In this document: positions 30,964 to 44,059 of the stretch, piece by piece
Position numbering within the stretch: position 1 is the stretch's first letter
Layout: each line of letters opens with the position of its first letter
From: Enoplolaimus lenunculus
Taxonomy: Eukaryota; Nematoda; Enoplea; Enoplida; Thoracostomopsidae
Reading direction: 5' to 3'
NCBI GenBank assembly: GCA_030248215.1
Contig: JASANG010000148.1
Span: 1 to 64,000 of the forward strand
DNA length: 64,000 bases
Notes under the pieces: generated by a model
Told to the model about the DNA's origin: nothing
Database searches by the model: none
What the model saw: only the letters and a program-made list of their open reading frames with translations
Position numbers and translations under genes: made by a program

Positions 30964-32137
30964 AAATTTTCGAATAATTCTTAAGCGTCCGGATTCCGTA
31001 CCTTTGCCGGCTTTGGATTTAGAGTAATTATTTGCTTAGGTATCGCTACTATATATTGTTTTCGACTTATCCTTTTGCTTAGACGTGGGCTGAACCTTAA
31101 GATTTGGGCTTATGAATATGTTTAAAAAATGACACGTGGACTCGTTGTCAACATTACCTCGTGACGTGTCTATCTCTGATCTATATGAGATTTTGTGGCT
31201 CCATTGACAAAATTATTGCGAACAGACATTATATACTTTAGGTAACTGTGGTAAACTGTGGACTGGAAATACATGTACCAATAGGGGGCACGTGTGTGAA
31301 AGGCTTCTTCAGTGCCAATGTGACGGCCCCCCAAGATCATGAAATATTTAATTTTTTTGAATTTTCGGATGTAAGATACGGAAATAATTTTTAAGAACTT
31401 CAAAGTTTAGTGCTTAATTTTTGTATTTTGAAATTTTTTTGCACCATTTGGGGGGTTGAGTGGTGTTTACATTTTAGGCCATCATTGTCACGAGTAAGTG
31501 TGACTCGAATACAAGGGGTAGAGGAGGTAAAAATAATAATAAGGCCAGGGTCTCTATTTTGAATCTGATTCAAAACGAGTCTATTTCTCTGATTAAAGTT
31601 CAAAAATGAATAGTCCAAGATTACATTGATTCGGCACTTAAAGTATAACCATTACGCATGTTCACAGCAGCGTACTCAAGTCTTAAACGTATCATAGGAA
31701 CACGGTAGTGTCTCCTATAATATGTTTCGTACAACCTTATTGCTACAGATTTGTTGTCGAAATTTTTCTAACAATTAAATACCAGTTGTTTTATAATCAT
31801 TGTGTTGCCAATGGGGTTGGTATTCTATGTTAGAGACGTTTTTACAAAAAAGCATTTAACGATTGAGTAATGAGCTTTAAAGTAGTTGGTTTTCCGCAAA
31901 AAAATGTTAAATTTTGAGTCAGAACAATGTTAATGATCGTTTACTTATAAAGAAAGAACTATAAGAATTTATAATAAATACAAAGGTTTGCCAGGTTGCT
32001 CTTTTACAGTATTATAGCACCCAGTGGGGATCGTTTTGGCAAAGACTGAAGCAACGAGTATAGCGTTTTGTTACACTAGCGATTTGTTATTCAACGTGTT
32101 TTTGATAGGTTCGGTGTGTAAAGCATATTATGGGACC

Positions 32138-32280
32138 ATGTTACTTTTAGGAGCGCCCAGGTTTATGGTGGGTTAGTAAAAGAACATATTTAGATTCTAG
32201 ATTACATTTTTTTTGCTCAGGCTTATGCTTCGGCTTAGGCTTAGGAATACGCTTACTGTTGCGCCCCTAAAAGTTGCGTT
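32138..32280. mobile_element. MITE family T2 with TTAGGC core
   Basis: Ends ATGTTACTTTTAGGAGCGCC and GCGCCCCTAAAAGTTGC, with GGCTTAGGCTTAGG inside. Confidence 0.75.
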
Positions 32281-32800
32281 GGCGGCATCAAAAATTTGCA
32301 TTTAATATTTTGATTTAGTTTTTGATATAAATTCGCTGAAACGTTTAGGAGGCAGAAAATTAAAAAATTTCTGTAAGCGCAAGTTGAACACGCAACAAGT
32401 AATTAATAATGTTCCTGCAATATTTTCAACCAGAAACTCTTCAGACAAACATCGGAGCTATTTTCGCAAAATAAACGTTAACTTTGCTTTGAAATTGCAC
32501 AAAAATTAATAATACACAGATGCCAGCATTTGTTTATCGTTCAAACATAAAATAAAATAGAACAGAAAAGAAATTTTCAAGTGCGTTTATCAGCATGAAA
32601 AAGTAACATTTCAGTGAAATTTTTTTGTCGCAAAAATGTATATTTTTAGACCGACAAAATATTGAACGCAAATTACAAAATAATCGCACATCAGTTTGAT
32701 TGCATTCAAATATTGCTTGCTACTTCAGTTAAATTATACGTTGAATATGGGCACACAATATTCAAACTCACAATTCGCCAAGTTAATACGTCCACGTTTT

Positions 32801-33029
32801 GGCCAATGTAAACGAACAGGGGCGGAACAGTATTACAAGCATATTATTAATCCTAAGCCTAAGCCTTAGCCTAAGCCTAAGCCTAAGCGTAAGCGTATGC
32901 GCAAGAATGAGCATAAGTCTGAGACTAAGCCTGAGCCAAAGCCAAGCAAAAAATTAGTCTAAAGCTTAAGCTTACTGTTTTCTGGTCTCACAGAAAAACG
33001 TTCCTCCCCTGATCTTTAATACATGGGCC
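32801..33029. mobile_element. MITE family T1 with TTAGGC core
   Basis: A diverged T1 copy, with ends GGCCAATGTAAACGAACAGG and TTTAATACATGGGCC around CCTAAG repeats. Confidence 0.65.
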
Positions 33030-33911
33030 CATGTTTCGATTATGAAACAATGTATCACCATCAATTCTCAGTGGCAATTCCAAGAGTTTCCGGTGAGGTA
33101 TATTTATGTTCCGGTTATGTTCCACTTTAAAGTGCGTTTCTTGCAAATTTTTCGAACCTGTAAGATTAATTAATTACGCCGACAGTGCAAATTTTTTGAA
33201 TTCGTGTCGGTTGTCTCGGCATACATTTATCGCCTATTTGCTTCGGAAACACATTGTGAGCTTCAAATGAAACATTTGCATAGCGAAATTTTTAGCATGG
33301 CAGGGCCGGTGCGAGGATACGTCCTCTACCACCCCTGGTTCCGCCACCGTCACTATCCATATGCGGATAGAAAAATTCTTAACGAAGGGGGGCGGGCATA
33401 GCAAATGTTATGAAACGCAACAATTGTAAGATATATACGTCTAGAAATGAAGCTTTCAAGGTAACGCAGGGAAGTCAAAAATAGGAATGGTAAAATGCGG
33501 GTGATTCTTGCGTTAAAATCGGACGTCATGGTTTGTAACTCTAAAGCCGTAAAGCTGTGAATTTTCTCATTCAGATTTATGCAGCAGTTTTCCATCTAGG
33601 ACAGCTAAAGCAGCAAAAACTAATAAAAAAATGTTTCCCAACCAACAATTCAAGGAAAACCAATTGTACAATCGAGATCCCAAAAAACATCTTTTAAAAC
33701 AGACGGCATCCAGGCTGTTTACGCCGTTTTTGTTTCCTGAAAAACTTTCCAACGTTTTTTTGTATTCGGAAAAACAAGGGTTTTTGCTAAACTGTTATTG
33801 TGTGCTTGTGCTCTGTACCGTAGCTTTGTAATGGCGTAACCGTTGTTTTTAGCATCTAAAGCTTCCGCAGCTGTTCAGAAACATGACACTCCCAGCGCTG
33901 ACAAAATTGCT

Positions 33912-34002
33912 TAACCCTTTCTCACATTGAGTTGACTATGGGCAACTCATCGCAGTGTATATACGTTAAATAATATATATCGCACAGTGTTTAACAATTG
34001 CA
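33912..34002. mobile_element. family T4 element, truncated
   Basis: It starts TTAACCCTTTCTCACATTGA and matches the 61042 copy until about 34002, without the tRNA-like core. Confidence 0.65.
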
Positions 34003-34477
34003 GCCCTCTATCTGGCTTAGAGTCGCTTGAAACTGGGGGGCTGTGCATATGTCAAGAAGAGTGGATATATCGCACTTAGCATATTTTGGGTATGCAAATG
34101 TAAACAGGCGCGCATATGCATACACTACTCCTGGTTTGTGGCTGTAATGGGACAATGGGACGGTCTTTATCGTAAACGTGGATTCAAATGGTCCTGCTGA
34201 AATATCCTATCAAAGTTTACGTTGTTTGGTCGTAGCTCAAGTTACTTTTAGAGACGTCCAGTTTTTTGGTGGAACTGCAAAAAATAGGTTTAGGTTTTAG
34301 ACTGTATTTTTTTGTTTAGGCTTAGGCTTAGAAATTTGCTTTATTTATAACGTTTACGGCTACAGAAGTATTAACCATTACCTTGATTACATCAATTTTC
34401 GCTTGCCAACTTTTTAAAATTTTGCGTGCAACTCTATTAAAATTTCATTTTAGTTAAACATAAAGACACGTCGATGG

Positions 34478-34611
34478 TTAAACATTAATTGTATAATTGC
34501 AGTTTGTACACGTTTTCCAGCATACACTCATGTAAGCGTCGGCACTACATTGATTTATGTTCTTTATAGCTTCGCATAAGCTATCATCAATACCGTTTAA
34601 ACAGCGAGTTT
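34478..34611 (-). CDS. ShKT gene A exon 6 (third ShKT domain, stop)
   Basis: It encodes CLNGIDDSLCEAIKNINQC and SVCWKTCTNC and ends NYTINV then TAA, like gene B's NITMS. Confidence 0.85.
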
Positions 34612-37600
34612 CTGAAGAAATACACATATGATAAAAGCATTTACACTGCAAAAATATTGTGAGTCAAATTGACTCTCTCCGAAATAGGCTTTTCCTGCTA
34701 CTTCGGCGCCCAGGTTTCTATTGGGTAAGAGTGGGTTTGGATTCTAGATTATATTTTTTTGATTAGGCTTAGGCTTAGGCGTAGGAACATATTTTTGCAA
34801 CGCTTAGGATTAGGCTTAGGCATAGGAATACGCTTAATCTACTGTTACGCCCCTTAAAGTAACATTGGCCTATGATGTAGTCCATGAATTTATAGAAAAC
34901 ATTTCATTTAATATCACAACAAAACCAGTTGGCAACCTTGGCTCACGTAATGGTCAGGGCAGGAACGTTTTCCTGCGAGACTGCAGAGTGAGTTTAAGCT
35001 TTACACTAAGTTTTATGGTTAGGCTTAAGCTTACGTATACGCGCATACTACTGTTACGGCCGTGTTTTATCATTTACCGTATCTCTTATACAACTTAGGT
35101 CTGTATAGGCCCAATTTTGTCTACTTCTTTGTCTTTACCGTTACAGTTTTTGCATGTATTTTTGCACTGAACATAATAGTGTCCGGGTTGTCCATTGCAC
35201 GTATCCTGCGATATGACTTGGTCACAGTTGTTCCCAGTATCCGGACACAATGTCGGTCCCGGAGACGTTGTTGTATGATATTGGCTTAAAAGTGAACATA
35301 AACGCAACAATGACTTAAAAACTCACCATGCAAATTTCAATCAAATATATGCATCAAAACCGCCCGCTGGTTCCGATCGGATGATTTTTTTTACTTTCAG
35401 CCCTAAATTCGTAATTTCCTATACTTGGTTTATAATATAAAAATGTTTATGGAAAAATTTCTACGCTTTATGCGTGGAAAACGGATTTGCGTGAACATTT
35501 TTATTGCGCGTTTGTTTATTAATATCAAATTTTGCAACATTTTCGGAACGCAGCCAAATAATATGCTTTTATTACCAGATGTAAAATTTATCGTTCGTCT
35601 ACAAAATATATAAAAATTCCAACTAAATTTTCGCAAATGTTTTGTAATCCGTAACAGCTTTGGGTGTATTTTCGCGCAAGCTTATAGTTTGACGGATACA
35701 AAATTTCCGACCCATGTATAGAACAGGGCCGAAACAGTAGTATAAGCATATACCTAAGCCTAAGCCTAAGCCTAAGCGTATGGATGAGCATATTCCTAAG
35801 CCTAAGCCTAAACGTAAGCCAAAAAATTTGTCTAAACCTTAACCTGACTCTATTATAGACCCTTCGAAAAACGATCCGGCCATGCTCAACGCATGGGCCA
35901 AATTTCCTATATATCGTTTAATCACCCACTAACTTGCAGTTGGTGATCGATGCGACGCGCAGTTGACAATGCGGCGTTAATTTGTTTCTCAGATTTAATT
36001 TTATTTTGCTATCCTGTATCGCAGAATATTAAAACGACTTTAACCCTTTCTCACATGAATATTTTCTATTTCCCCTGAGACCTACTTTTATGCTAGGATT
36101 CGAACGCCAGTGACTGGAGTGGGAGGCGTATACCATCACCACTCAGCTATAGGAGCTTGACGCTTGAGCCCGAGGCGGCTCTCGCGTCTTGTGGTGATTT
36201 AGTACTATGTATACGTGTTGCAATTGTTAAACACGGTGCGATATATGTATTATTTACCCTATATACACTGCGCTGAGTTGCCTATAGGCAACTCAATGTG
36301 AGAAGGGGTTATAGATAGGAAACTGAACATTTTTCGCTTAACCGCTTAACCCTTTCTCACATGATTATTTTCTATTTCCTCTGAGACCTACTTTTATGCT
36401 AGGATTCGAACGCCAGTGACTGCAGTGGGAGGCGTATACCATCACCACTCAGCTATAGGAGCTTGACGCTTGAGCCCGAGGCGGCTCTCGCGTCTTGTGG
36501 TGATTTAGTACTATGTATACGTGTTGCAATTGTTAAACACGGTGTTATATATACTATTTAACGTATATACACTGCGCTCAATGTGAGAAGGGGTTATAGA
36601 TAGTAAACTGAAAATTTTTCGCTCAAGTCAAGAATAGAACTTACGTTGGCGGCTGACACTCTGGTGCGCATGTTTTTTTGCAATTTTCCATAGTTTGTGG
36701 ATTATTGCATGCATCAGCGTTCTTATAAACTTCACACACGGCTTCGCCCCATTTATCAACGCAACCGACTAAAAAAGTACAAATTTTGTTCAGTTGAACA
36801 AAGGATAAACTCTAAATAAACATTGGTGCGCTTTTCGCGGTCTCTGAGTATCCAGCTGAGATCCTGCGTAAGAGGACAAAATCAATGTGAAAAGCTTCGT
36901 GGACCACATATTGCGGATGTAGAATCAAATATCCGTTGGACGACTGTAATTGTTACAGTAGTATATATGGTAGGCCAATCTGCTATTCAGGCCAGTTACT
37001 AATTGGCCTGAGGCAATGTGCTATATGAGCAAATAGCAGTTGGCTATTAAGGTCAAATAGCAACTGCGAGATGTAGCAATATTTCAGTGACGTAAATCTA
37101 ACGTTGAATGGTTATCCGTATTGCGTCTGAGCAAATAATTAAATCTGATTAGTCTGTAAAGTTCAATAGCAGTTTAGCATAGAGTAAACTGCTATTGCAT
37201 AAAATAGCAAATTAGCCTAGGTCAATTAGCAATTAGCCTGAATCGTCGTTTTGAGATGGTGCACTGACTTGTTGTTGTTGGTAGAGTTGTGGTTGTTGTT
37301 GTCGGCAATATTGTAGTTACCTGAAACACAGTTATATCTGAAAGCAATAAAAATTCTGTAACATTTTTAAACTTCTGGAAACAAATGTTTTTAGCGTTTT
37401 AAGCTTCATCGTTGTTTTTGAGACGGCCTGGAGGCCGTCTCTATTAAAAGCAGTTGATGTTTCGGGGTGTAAATTTTACCAAATTTGCAAAAGGAAAAGA
37501 CGATAATTCCAGCTTTACTTAATGAAATTTTGGTTTTCTAAGGTAAATGAAAGTTGATAAAATACTGCTTTCAACAACATGGAAAAGAACTGAAAATTTT

Positions 37601-40600
37601 CGAGGGTTAATTCATAAGTGACCCCCTTAAATAAGCCCTATTTGTCCCCCCTGATTTTGAAAAACCTATTTTTGATCTTGCTGTGTTTACTTACCATCAA
37701 GGTGATTTGCATATTTTTAAGTACATATGCACAATGCACGTTTGTACTTTGTTTATATGGAAAACACAAATCCACAGTATATACATTGTACACAAAATTT
37801 TGTACTGGTCGGATGGCCGAAGCCGAATGGATAAGACAGTTGACGTAGGTGCTGGAGACTATTAGTTACGCATCTTCCGTGATGTCTCACCGTCTTAATT
37901 ATTGAGGGAAACTTATATGGATTCCTAATTATAAGAACTACAAAAGCTGTCATTTCTCGCCATTTGGCGTTTTTTGTCACTATCCAATTCGGTACTTTAC
38001 TCAATGACTGTTTGTCAACAATTTATGTCTTATTCTTGATTGATATTGTTTTTGCATATCTTATTTTTAAATTAAAAAATTTATAGCCATATGCAAAAAC
38101 GTAACAAGTACTCACTAAAAATATACTTAAAATTCAGTAAACCTTGCCCATTTAAGTGACGGTTTTACTTACTATGGTGCTTGGCAAAGTTTTCCTTAAT
38201 TGTAAATTGTTAGCTTTATATACATATACTTAATTAATTAGGAAATGACATCAGTAGTTTTACTTATTTATATTATTTAAGCAAAGATTTACTTAATATT
38301 TAGTACACTTATACTTAAAAAAGTTAATAAAATATAACCAAAGTGTTTTAGGTAAAGTCTTTTTACAGAGATAGGTCGCACGAAAAATGATTTGCATTTT
38401 AAACAAGAGCCCCAGTATGTGATTATATTCAAATTCTGAATAGAAAGTGTGAAGCACTCAAAGTTTTGGCCAATAACTAATTACAGAACTTTAGTGATAA
38501 TATCTGTAGGAAACATTAATTAATTATAATTCTACTCTGGTAACTTTTTGCAGTCACATGTTACTAAAATTTGTAGGCTGTACAATTTCAGGTTATACTG
38601 CCTCCATAAAATTTTAGCGGATTGTTGCGGAAGGGTTACGCGATAAATTTAACATTTTAAGCGGTTTGGAACAACTTAGGTTCTGTAAGAACTTTTGAAA
38701 AAGCGGGCAGTTAAACGTTACTACAAGACGATAAACAGATTTCTGATTAGCTATCGAACCTGCATTTTTGACAGCGGACAGGCTAATGAGAAATGTTTAA
38801 GTAATTTGACGACAACCCACTGAGAACACTCTGTTTACGTATATATACTTCGTGGAAATTTCTGACGTATATTGCGAGACTCGATGGGCCACATTAATTG
38901 TCTATTGTTGCTATAAACTCAATAGATTAAGGAAAGAAGAATGTAGTATTTTCAGGACGTTGATCTTACCCCGTCTCCGTTGCCGCTTTTAGAGGCTGCT
39001 TGTTAAATTCTCTTTCAACTTTTGGATCCAACGGCGTTAAAAGGATTTGACTATGGCCAGGGTATAACCTCATGTAAGAGTAAACTTGTTGACCAGTATA
39101 CTAGGACACCGAAAGTTAATATAAAAACTATTAAAGTGTTTTTCTTGTTTTTCCATCATGAGAGCATATTTTCCCTTCTATTTCCATCAGCCTGAATTTG
39201 GTCGGCAAATATTGAAAAACGTGCAAGTTTTGGCTGTATATAAAATGCAAGCTGCGATTAGTTTCAGCTGATAGGGACTCGTACAAGGCGAGCATGGCAG
39301 GTGATATGTAAGCCTCGAAATTTGATGAAGGCCTCTCAAAACGGACATTTCTACGCATCTTGCAGTTGAATCTGCAGTCTTCTAAAAACACAACTCAGTT
39401 TCTTGTACTCGCAATTCGCGTGAAGTAACAACATCCTTCCTCTGGAATCAAATCATGGTTACGCTCTAATCAGCGGACTTGTTTTCGAGCATTTCTTATA
39501 AAACGCCTATATGTGAAAAAATTGTACCTAACGCTAATAAGCATCCATCCGTTGAAAATTACCAAACTTAAAATTTAATATTTTTAAAATCAAAACTCAT
39601 TCAAGATTTGAGTCGCATAGGAGTAGCTTGGCGTTTGCTTCAACGTCACTTTGTATTCAACTCTTGAAACTATGCTGTCATTGAGACTTAAAGTTGCGCT
39701 ACACTCGCCGCACGACGCCGGACGCTGGCGCATGGCGCCGCACGCCGGCGCTCGGCACTGTAAAATATAGAGCAACCCTTAGGGTGACGCTATACTGGTC
39801 GCAGCCACGAGTCGAAACATCTTTGCTAAAGCATCGATTTTGAGAGGTCGTCTTGATCCGTAGGACAATTCGCTTACAGGGACCTACGATAATGAACACC
39901 ACGGGCTGTATGGGAACAATAACAAGAGGCAGTAAAATTGTCATGAAGTATAACATCACCAGTATCAAGTACTTATGCTCAGTTTTCCCCAACACTAGTG
40001 TTTACTTTGATATAAATGTAAAACGTAAGGCAAAGTATAGGCTAAGCCTGGAACTTTAAGGCTAAATGTGAGGCTTAAACTGAGGCTTACGTTCAACGTC
40101 AGCCTACGCCCTAGCCTGAGACTAAGCCTATGCCTAATCCTAAACCTCGGCGTGTTCTATTAATCGAATTGTTAATATGTGTGGGAAGTAATTTTTTGTG
40201 GGGGAGTAAAACAAGTACCATATTCGGGGCGGGATATGTTTTGTCACTATTAGACTATTGGGTACCATTTTGTTGGCTTATAAGTCTATATTCATATTCA
40301 AAAAGTCGTAGTTGTCTGCTATCATCATGTAGGTATAGGTCCGTTTTTGTACTTCGATATCATATTATATTCGACGTATTATCTGTGAATATCACATGGT
40401 GTTTCAAATTGTCTGCATGCCTGATGTAACATAGCCAAATTGTCCGGTTGAATATCATATCATTTTTAAAGCCTGTCGTCCGAATGTCTATTCATAAATA
40501 AGCACACAAAGATTACAACGTTCCGCTGAAGGTCATATGACATTCGTTGTAATTTGGAAATATCACGACATGGCATTCGCACAAATGTCCCACAGTGTCA

Positions 40601-42288
40601 CCTGACATACCGACTCTTGTACACCCTGAACGTTTAGGAGTGGCGGTTTGTAAGCTAATGTCATATAACATTTGAGTTTTGTCTGTTGACTCAATTTAAG
40701 CTCCCGAATTTTAAAGTTGACGTCGAACCAATATGGGACAAACCGTGACTGCCTGCCCCGGTTGTATCGTGAATCCTGTATTACTGGCAATGACAAAACT
40801 GAATGATATATAAGTCAAATCGATTCAGATGATCGTTTTTCCAGTAAGCTTGATAGACTACTAAAACCGATGTACCTTGTACAGTGTTGGCGGAAGCGCC
40901 CCCAAACTCTTCAATTGGGAGACGACCCTTAGGGGCCCATCTTGCCAAACTACAATTTTTCGCTGACCACGAAGTTATACAGCTGTGAAACACATTTTAG
41001 ATGAGGCCCCCCTCGGACCGGTTTGACATGGCGACTATCCTAACGCCGGCTCAGGCCTTTCGTTACAGAATAAAATTCAAATTCAATTAAATCAAACCAT
41101 ACCGTTGTCGATTTCGGTTTTTCACCACAAAACACGTTATTTGACAAAACATAGCCTTTGGGCAGCTGCGACGCGTCAAATCCGTCCAATTCAACGCAAG
41201 TGTTGTTGAATTTTGCAGAATTGAGACAAGCTGTGTCAAAAACGATTTCATGCAAATTGGTCAACTTCAAAATGCTTCGAGAAAACGTTATTTTACAATT
41301 GTTGCCCAAAAGAAGGTATCTAAATTCCAAAATATAACAAAAACTGCGTTTTTACATAATTTACACAGTGTGTTTTGTGATAAAATATTTCTAAATATTA
41401 GGCTTTTCATGCACTACAGACGCACGGAACATCATGATTAGTTGAAGTTTTCAAATTAATGTTTTAAAAATTGAGGTGAACCCGACACTCCCGACCTGCT
41501 GCATCAAACCCATTCGGTATGTGGATATCGCATTCTAGTAAGACGATGTCTGTTTCCGTTTCCGTTGTAGTAGAAATATATACTGGGGATTTCATTATTT
41601 TTATGCTCAGTCAGTTATCGACTTTCGGCTTCCGTTAATCAAGAGTGGATGATGCATACTTCTACAGGAGTATACCACTGGGTACATTCTGTGTAAAAAG
41701 AATATATCCGGCACGCGTTGCGTTTTTCCCCACCTCTCTTTATGTACAGGGGGTACAACCTGTGCGAACCAGGACACTTTATGTATCCGGCAACAGAAAT
41801 GATCCGCTTATAGTTTAATTATTGTTATTGCATGTGACAACGACCGCTTCTCTAAACAAGGTGGGGTCAGCTAAAAACGCAAAAGCCTTTTTGTACAGTT
41901 TGTACCATACAGAACCCCAAGAGTTACACACTCTTGTATTATGCACTCTTAAGTACATTATCGAATATAACATTCAGATTGCAGCCTTGTATTGCAAGTT
42001 ACTTTTACCCATATACCTGACGGCGTTGACGTTAACATTTTCGAACGCATCATCCGGAGGAAATTTTGAAATTGGTAAACTGCAAGCAATATTCATTGCA
42101 AAATCCATACAAATGCACTTGTATTCGGTTGCAAAACAATACATATTTGACCCATTAATTTCCGGTGCTCCTTGTGAGGACGCATCATTAGGTTTTACTA
42201 CTTTGATGTTGAACAGTCCAGCTGGTAGTGGCAAAATAGCTAATAGTACCTTCCAAAATAAGCTTAGCTGCCTAAATTTATTAGCCAT
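34478..42288 (-). CDS. secreted triple-ShKT protein A (314 aa, six exons)
   Basis: Exons on minus: 42017-42288, 41103-41319, 37269-37320, 36645-36768, 35139-35284, 34478-34611. All join in phase with GT..AG introns and end at a TAA. Residues 1-24 form a signal peptide (MANKFRQLSLFWKVLLAILP). About 52-163 is a Cys-rich N-terminal domain (CICMDFAMNIAC, KFPPDDAFENVNVNAV) shared with gene B and vaguely like an LRR cap. A Thr-rich linker covers 164-181. Three ShKT domains follow (about 183-218, 235-269 and 274-309), each with six cysteines and a K/R-x-T-C-x-x-C-like end. The protein is probably extracellular. ShKT domains occur in sea-anemone channel blockers and in many nematode secreted enzymes and mucins, so the role here cannot be assigned. 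Confidence 0.87.
34697..34867. mobile_element. MITE family T2 with TTAGGC core
   Basis: Ends CTACTTCGGCGCCCAG and CGCCCCTTAAAGTAACAT, in the intron before ShKT gene A exon 6. A 45-bp sequence just before it (34643-34690) also occurs at 17946-17993. Confidence 0.7.
35139..35284 (-). CDS. ShKT gene A exon 5 (second ShKT domain)
   Basis: It encodes CPDTGNNCDQVISQDTC and YYVQCKNTCKNC: six cysteines, phase 2 to 1. Confidence 0.88.
35711..35899. mobile_element. MITE family T1 with TTAGGC core
   Basis: It runs from CCCATGTATAGAACAGGGCC to CGCATGGGCC around CCTAAG repeats, in a ShKT gene A intron. Confidence 0.75.
36040..36311. mobile_element. TTAA-flanked element with tRNA-like core (family T4)
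   Basis: Full-length copy in a ShKT gene A intron. Confidence 0.8.
36346..36596. mobile_element. TTAA-flanked element with tRNA-like core (family T4), second tandem copy
   Basis: It follows the previous copy by ~35 bp, and the ~30 bp after each copy are also alike (ACTGAA then ATTTTTCGCT), so the pair arose by segment duplication, not two insertions. Confidence 0.8.
36645..36768 (-). CDS. ShKT gene A exon 4 (first ShKT domain)
   Basis: It encodes CVDKWGEAVCEVYKNADAC and ENCKKTCAPEC: six cysteines, phase 1 to 2. Confidence 0.88.
36975..37250. mobile_element. foldback element next to ShKT gene A exon 3
   Basis: Ends CAGGCCAGTTACTAATTGGCC and CAATTAGCAATTAGCCTG are inverted, with AAATAGCA motifs in both orientations inside. 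It lies in the intron, ~20 bp from the exon 3 donor. Confidence 0.55.
37269..37320 (-). CDS. ShKT gene A exon 3 (Thr-rich linker)
   Basis: 17 codons, VTTILPTTTTTTLPTTT, between TTTCAG and GTCAGT, probably O-glycosylated. Confidence 0.75.
41103..41319 (-). CDS. ShKT gene A exon 2 (217 nt)
   Basis: Second half of the N-terminal domain (LLLGNNCKITF to CVELDGFDASQ). It has exactly the length of gene B exon 2. Confidence 0.85.
42017..42288 (-). CDS. ShKT gene A exon 1 (signal peptide)
   Basis: Signal peptide, short spacer and first half of the Cys-rich domain. The donor GTATAT leaves phase 2. Confidence 0.8.
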
Positions 42289-43312
42289 TTTCCAATATAG
42301 CTAGCTAATAGTAAGATAATTGTCAGCTATGTGTCCGGTTACTCTTGACGCCGTATTATTTATTGTATCGTTAGATATTTTCTGTTTATAATAAATACCT
42401 GCGTATTGTTTTTTTATTGCATAAAAACAGCAAAAATCAAATATGACTGATAATAAAATACCAAATACGGTTCGCACTCGTCCGATTGATAATATTTGCA
42501 GTTGAAATTGTTACTCGTTTAGAATTAAAACTATTCAACTACTGTGCAGGTAAAATCGATTTCCTTTTAAAAAAATGATACTCGCAATGTCAACGTTTGA
42601 AGATTTGAGCTGTTTTTACAAGGAGCCGCATTCAAGGGCAGAGATTAGCACCTTCCAGTCCCCGTCATTCTTTCGGGGCTTTACTCTGAGCGACTCAGTA
42701 AACGTTTTGGTCGCACTGGCACAAAATTAGTTTTGCTAATAGAGAGAGTAGAAAGATTTTTATAGACGACAAAGTATCACAGATGTTCTTACCAATAAAC
42801 CAATTGTTTTAAAATTAACGGAAGGAAAAACGAAATTAAAACACTAAACTTCAATATATGGCTTGACATATTTGCTCTCATCATCGTAAACTAAAGATTA
42901 CTGAAAGGCGCGGCGTTACTTTAAACGTTAGTGCAAGTCGTATACCTAACAATATTTAGTCTGTTAATTTTTAGCTTAGAATTGATAAACGTAACATCCT
43001 TCTAAACAACTAAAACTGTTAAACGGTTTAATGGGCGTATCGAAGTATTAAAGCGTTGAGATAATTTTATTGTGATTGAAGAGAAAATTTGTACCGGACG
43101 TATTTTAGGCAGGGCAGCATGGAGTGGGCCTTGTCGGTAAAATGCACCGTAAGTGTATGTAAAAAGCAAAATCATTGTCATGCATGTGCACATATACCGG
43201 TATGAGAAGTTGTTGCAATGACCACATGGTGTAGTGGTAGCATGTTGCACTTGAGTGCAACTGCGCCAAAGGTCGATTCCTGGCGTGGTGCGTAGGGCAA
43301 AACTTTGAACAC

Positions 43313-43473
43313 CAACTGACCTTGCTAGGGGGGCTAAAAGTTTTTCAGGAGGGGCATTCAAGGGTTTTCAATTGGTTACAAGCAAGGTCGAAAACTCGAA
43401 AACATTCTAGGAGGCCGGCCGAAACTTTTTCAGGGGGGCTGAGCCCCCAGATCCCCCTTGGCTACGGGCCCGC
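43313..43473. mobile_element. MITE family T5
   Basis: It matches the 25299 and 29979 copies (AGGAGGGGCATTCAAGGG) and ends TTGGCTACGGGCC. Confidence 0.65.
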
Positions 43474-43614
43474 ATGCCTTCAACGTATAAAGTTTCCAAA
43501 ACGCAAACGATTTGTGCAACTGATCTTGTATGACCAACTTTTGCTAGAAATATTAAACGATACACAAACACAAAACATTCAGCACAATAAAGAAATTGTC
43601 GGAAGCTTTACGTA

Positions 43615-44059
43615 CTGTGTTCACCCGAATAAGAGGGGGAGGGGTAATAAGAGGGGGTCCCCATTTTGAGTCCGAATCAATTGGAGTCCGTATCTCTAAT
43701 AAGAGTCCGTAAGCGGATAGAGTCCCTAAACTCTAATTACAGTCCATAAATGTCAATTAACCCTAATTGTAGCGTGTAAATGACTCCAGGACAAAATAAT
43801 TTGAGTTCTAAACTTTAAAACGTACTTAAATTTTGAAAGTACATTGCTAAGTATAACCTTGTATTATCGCTCAAACTATTGACACAAGACAAATAAACGT
43901 TTAATTCAACGGATAATTACAGCATCGGATATATATCAGTAACGAAGGGCGGCGGAGCGTGGGTTAAAAGTTAATAACAGTCTGTAACCGAATAACAAGG
44001 TAACCCTCTGGAGAAACCAAATAAATATCAGCCCCCCCCTCTTATTCCGGTCACTACAG
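43615..44059. mobile_element. TA-flanked MITE family T3
   Basis: TA at 43613-43614 and 44060-44061 flank CTGTGTTCACCCGAATAAG and CTCTTATTCCGGTCACTACAG; the length is 445 bp. Confidence 0.85.

Larger units (their letters stand above)
26913..34477. other. intergenic region, repeats only
   Basis: About 7.5 kb between the AK5-like gene and the first ShKT gene. I found no convincing exon chain. It holds MITEs of families T1, T2, T4 and T5 and a 67-bp tandem duplication (30824-30963). Open frames here are short and lack splice or composition support. Confidence 0.5.
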
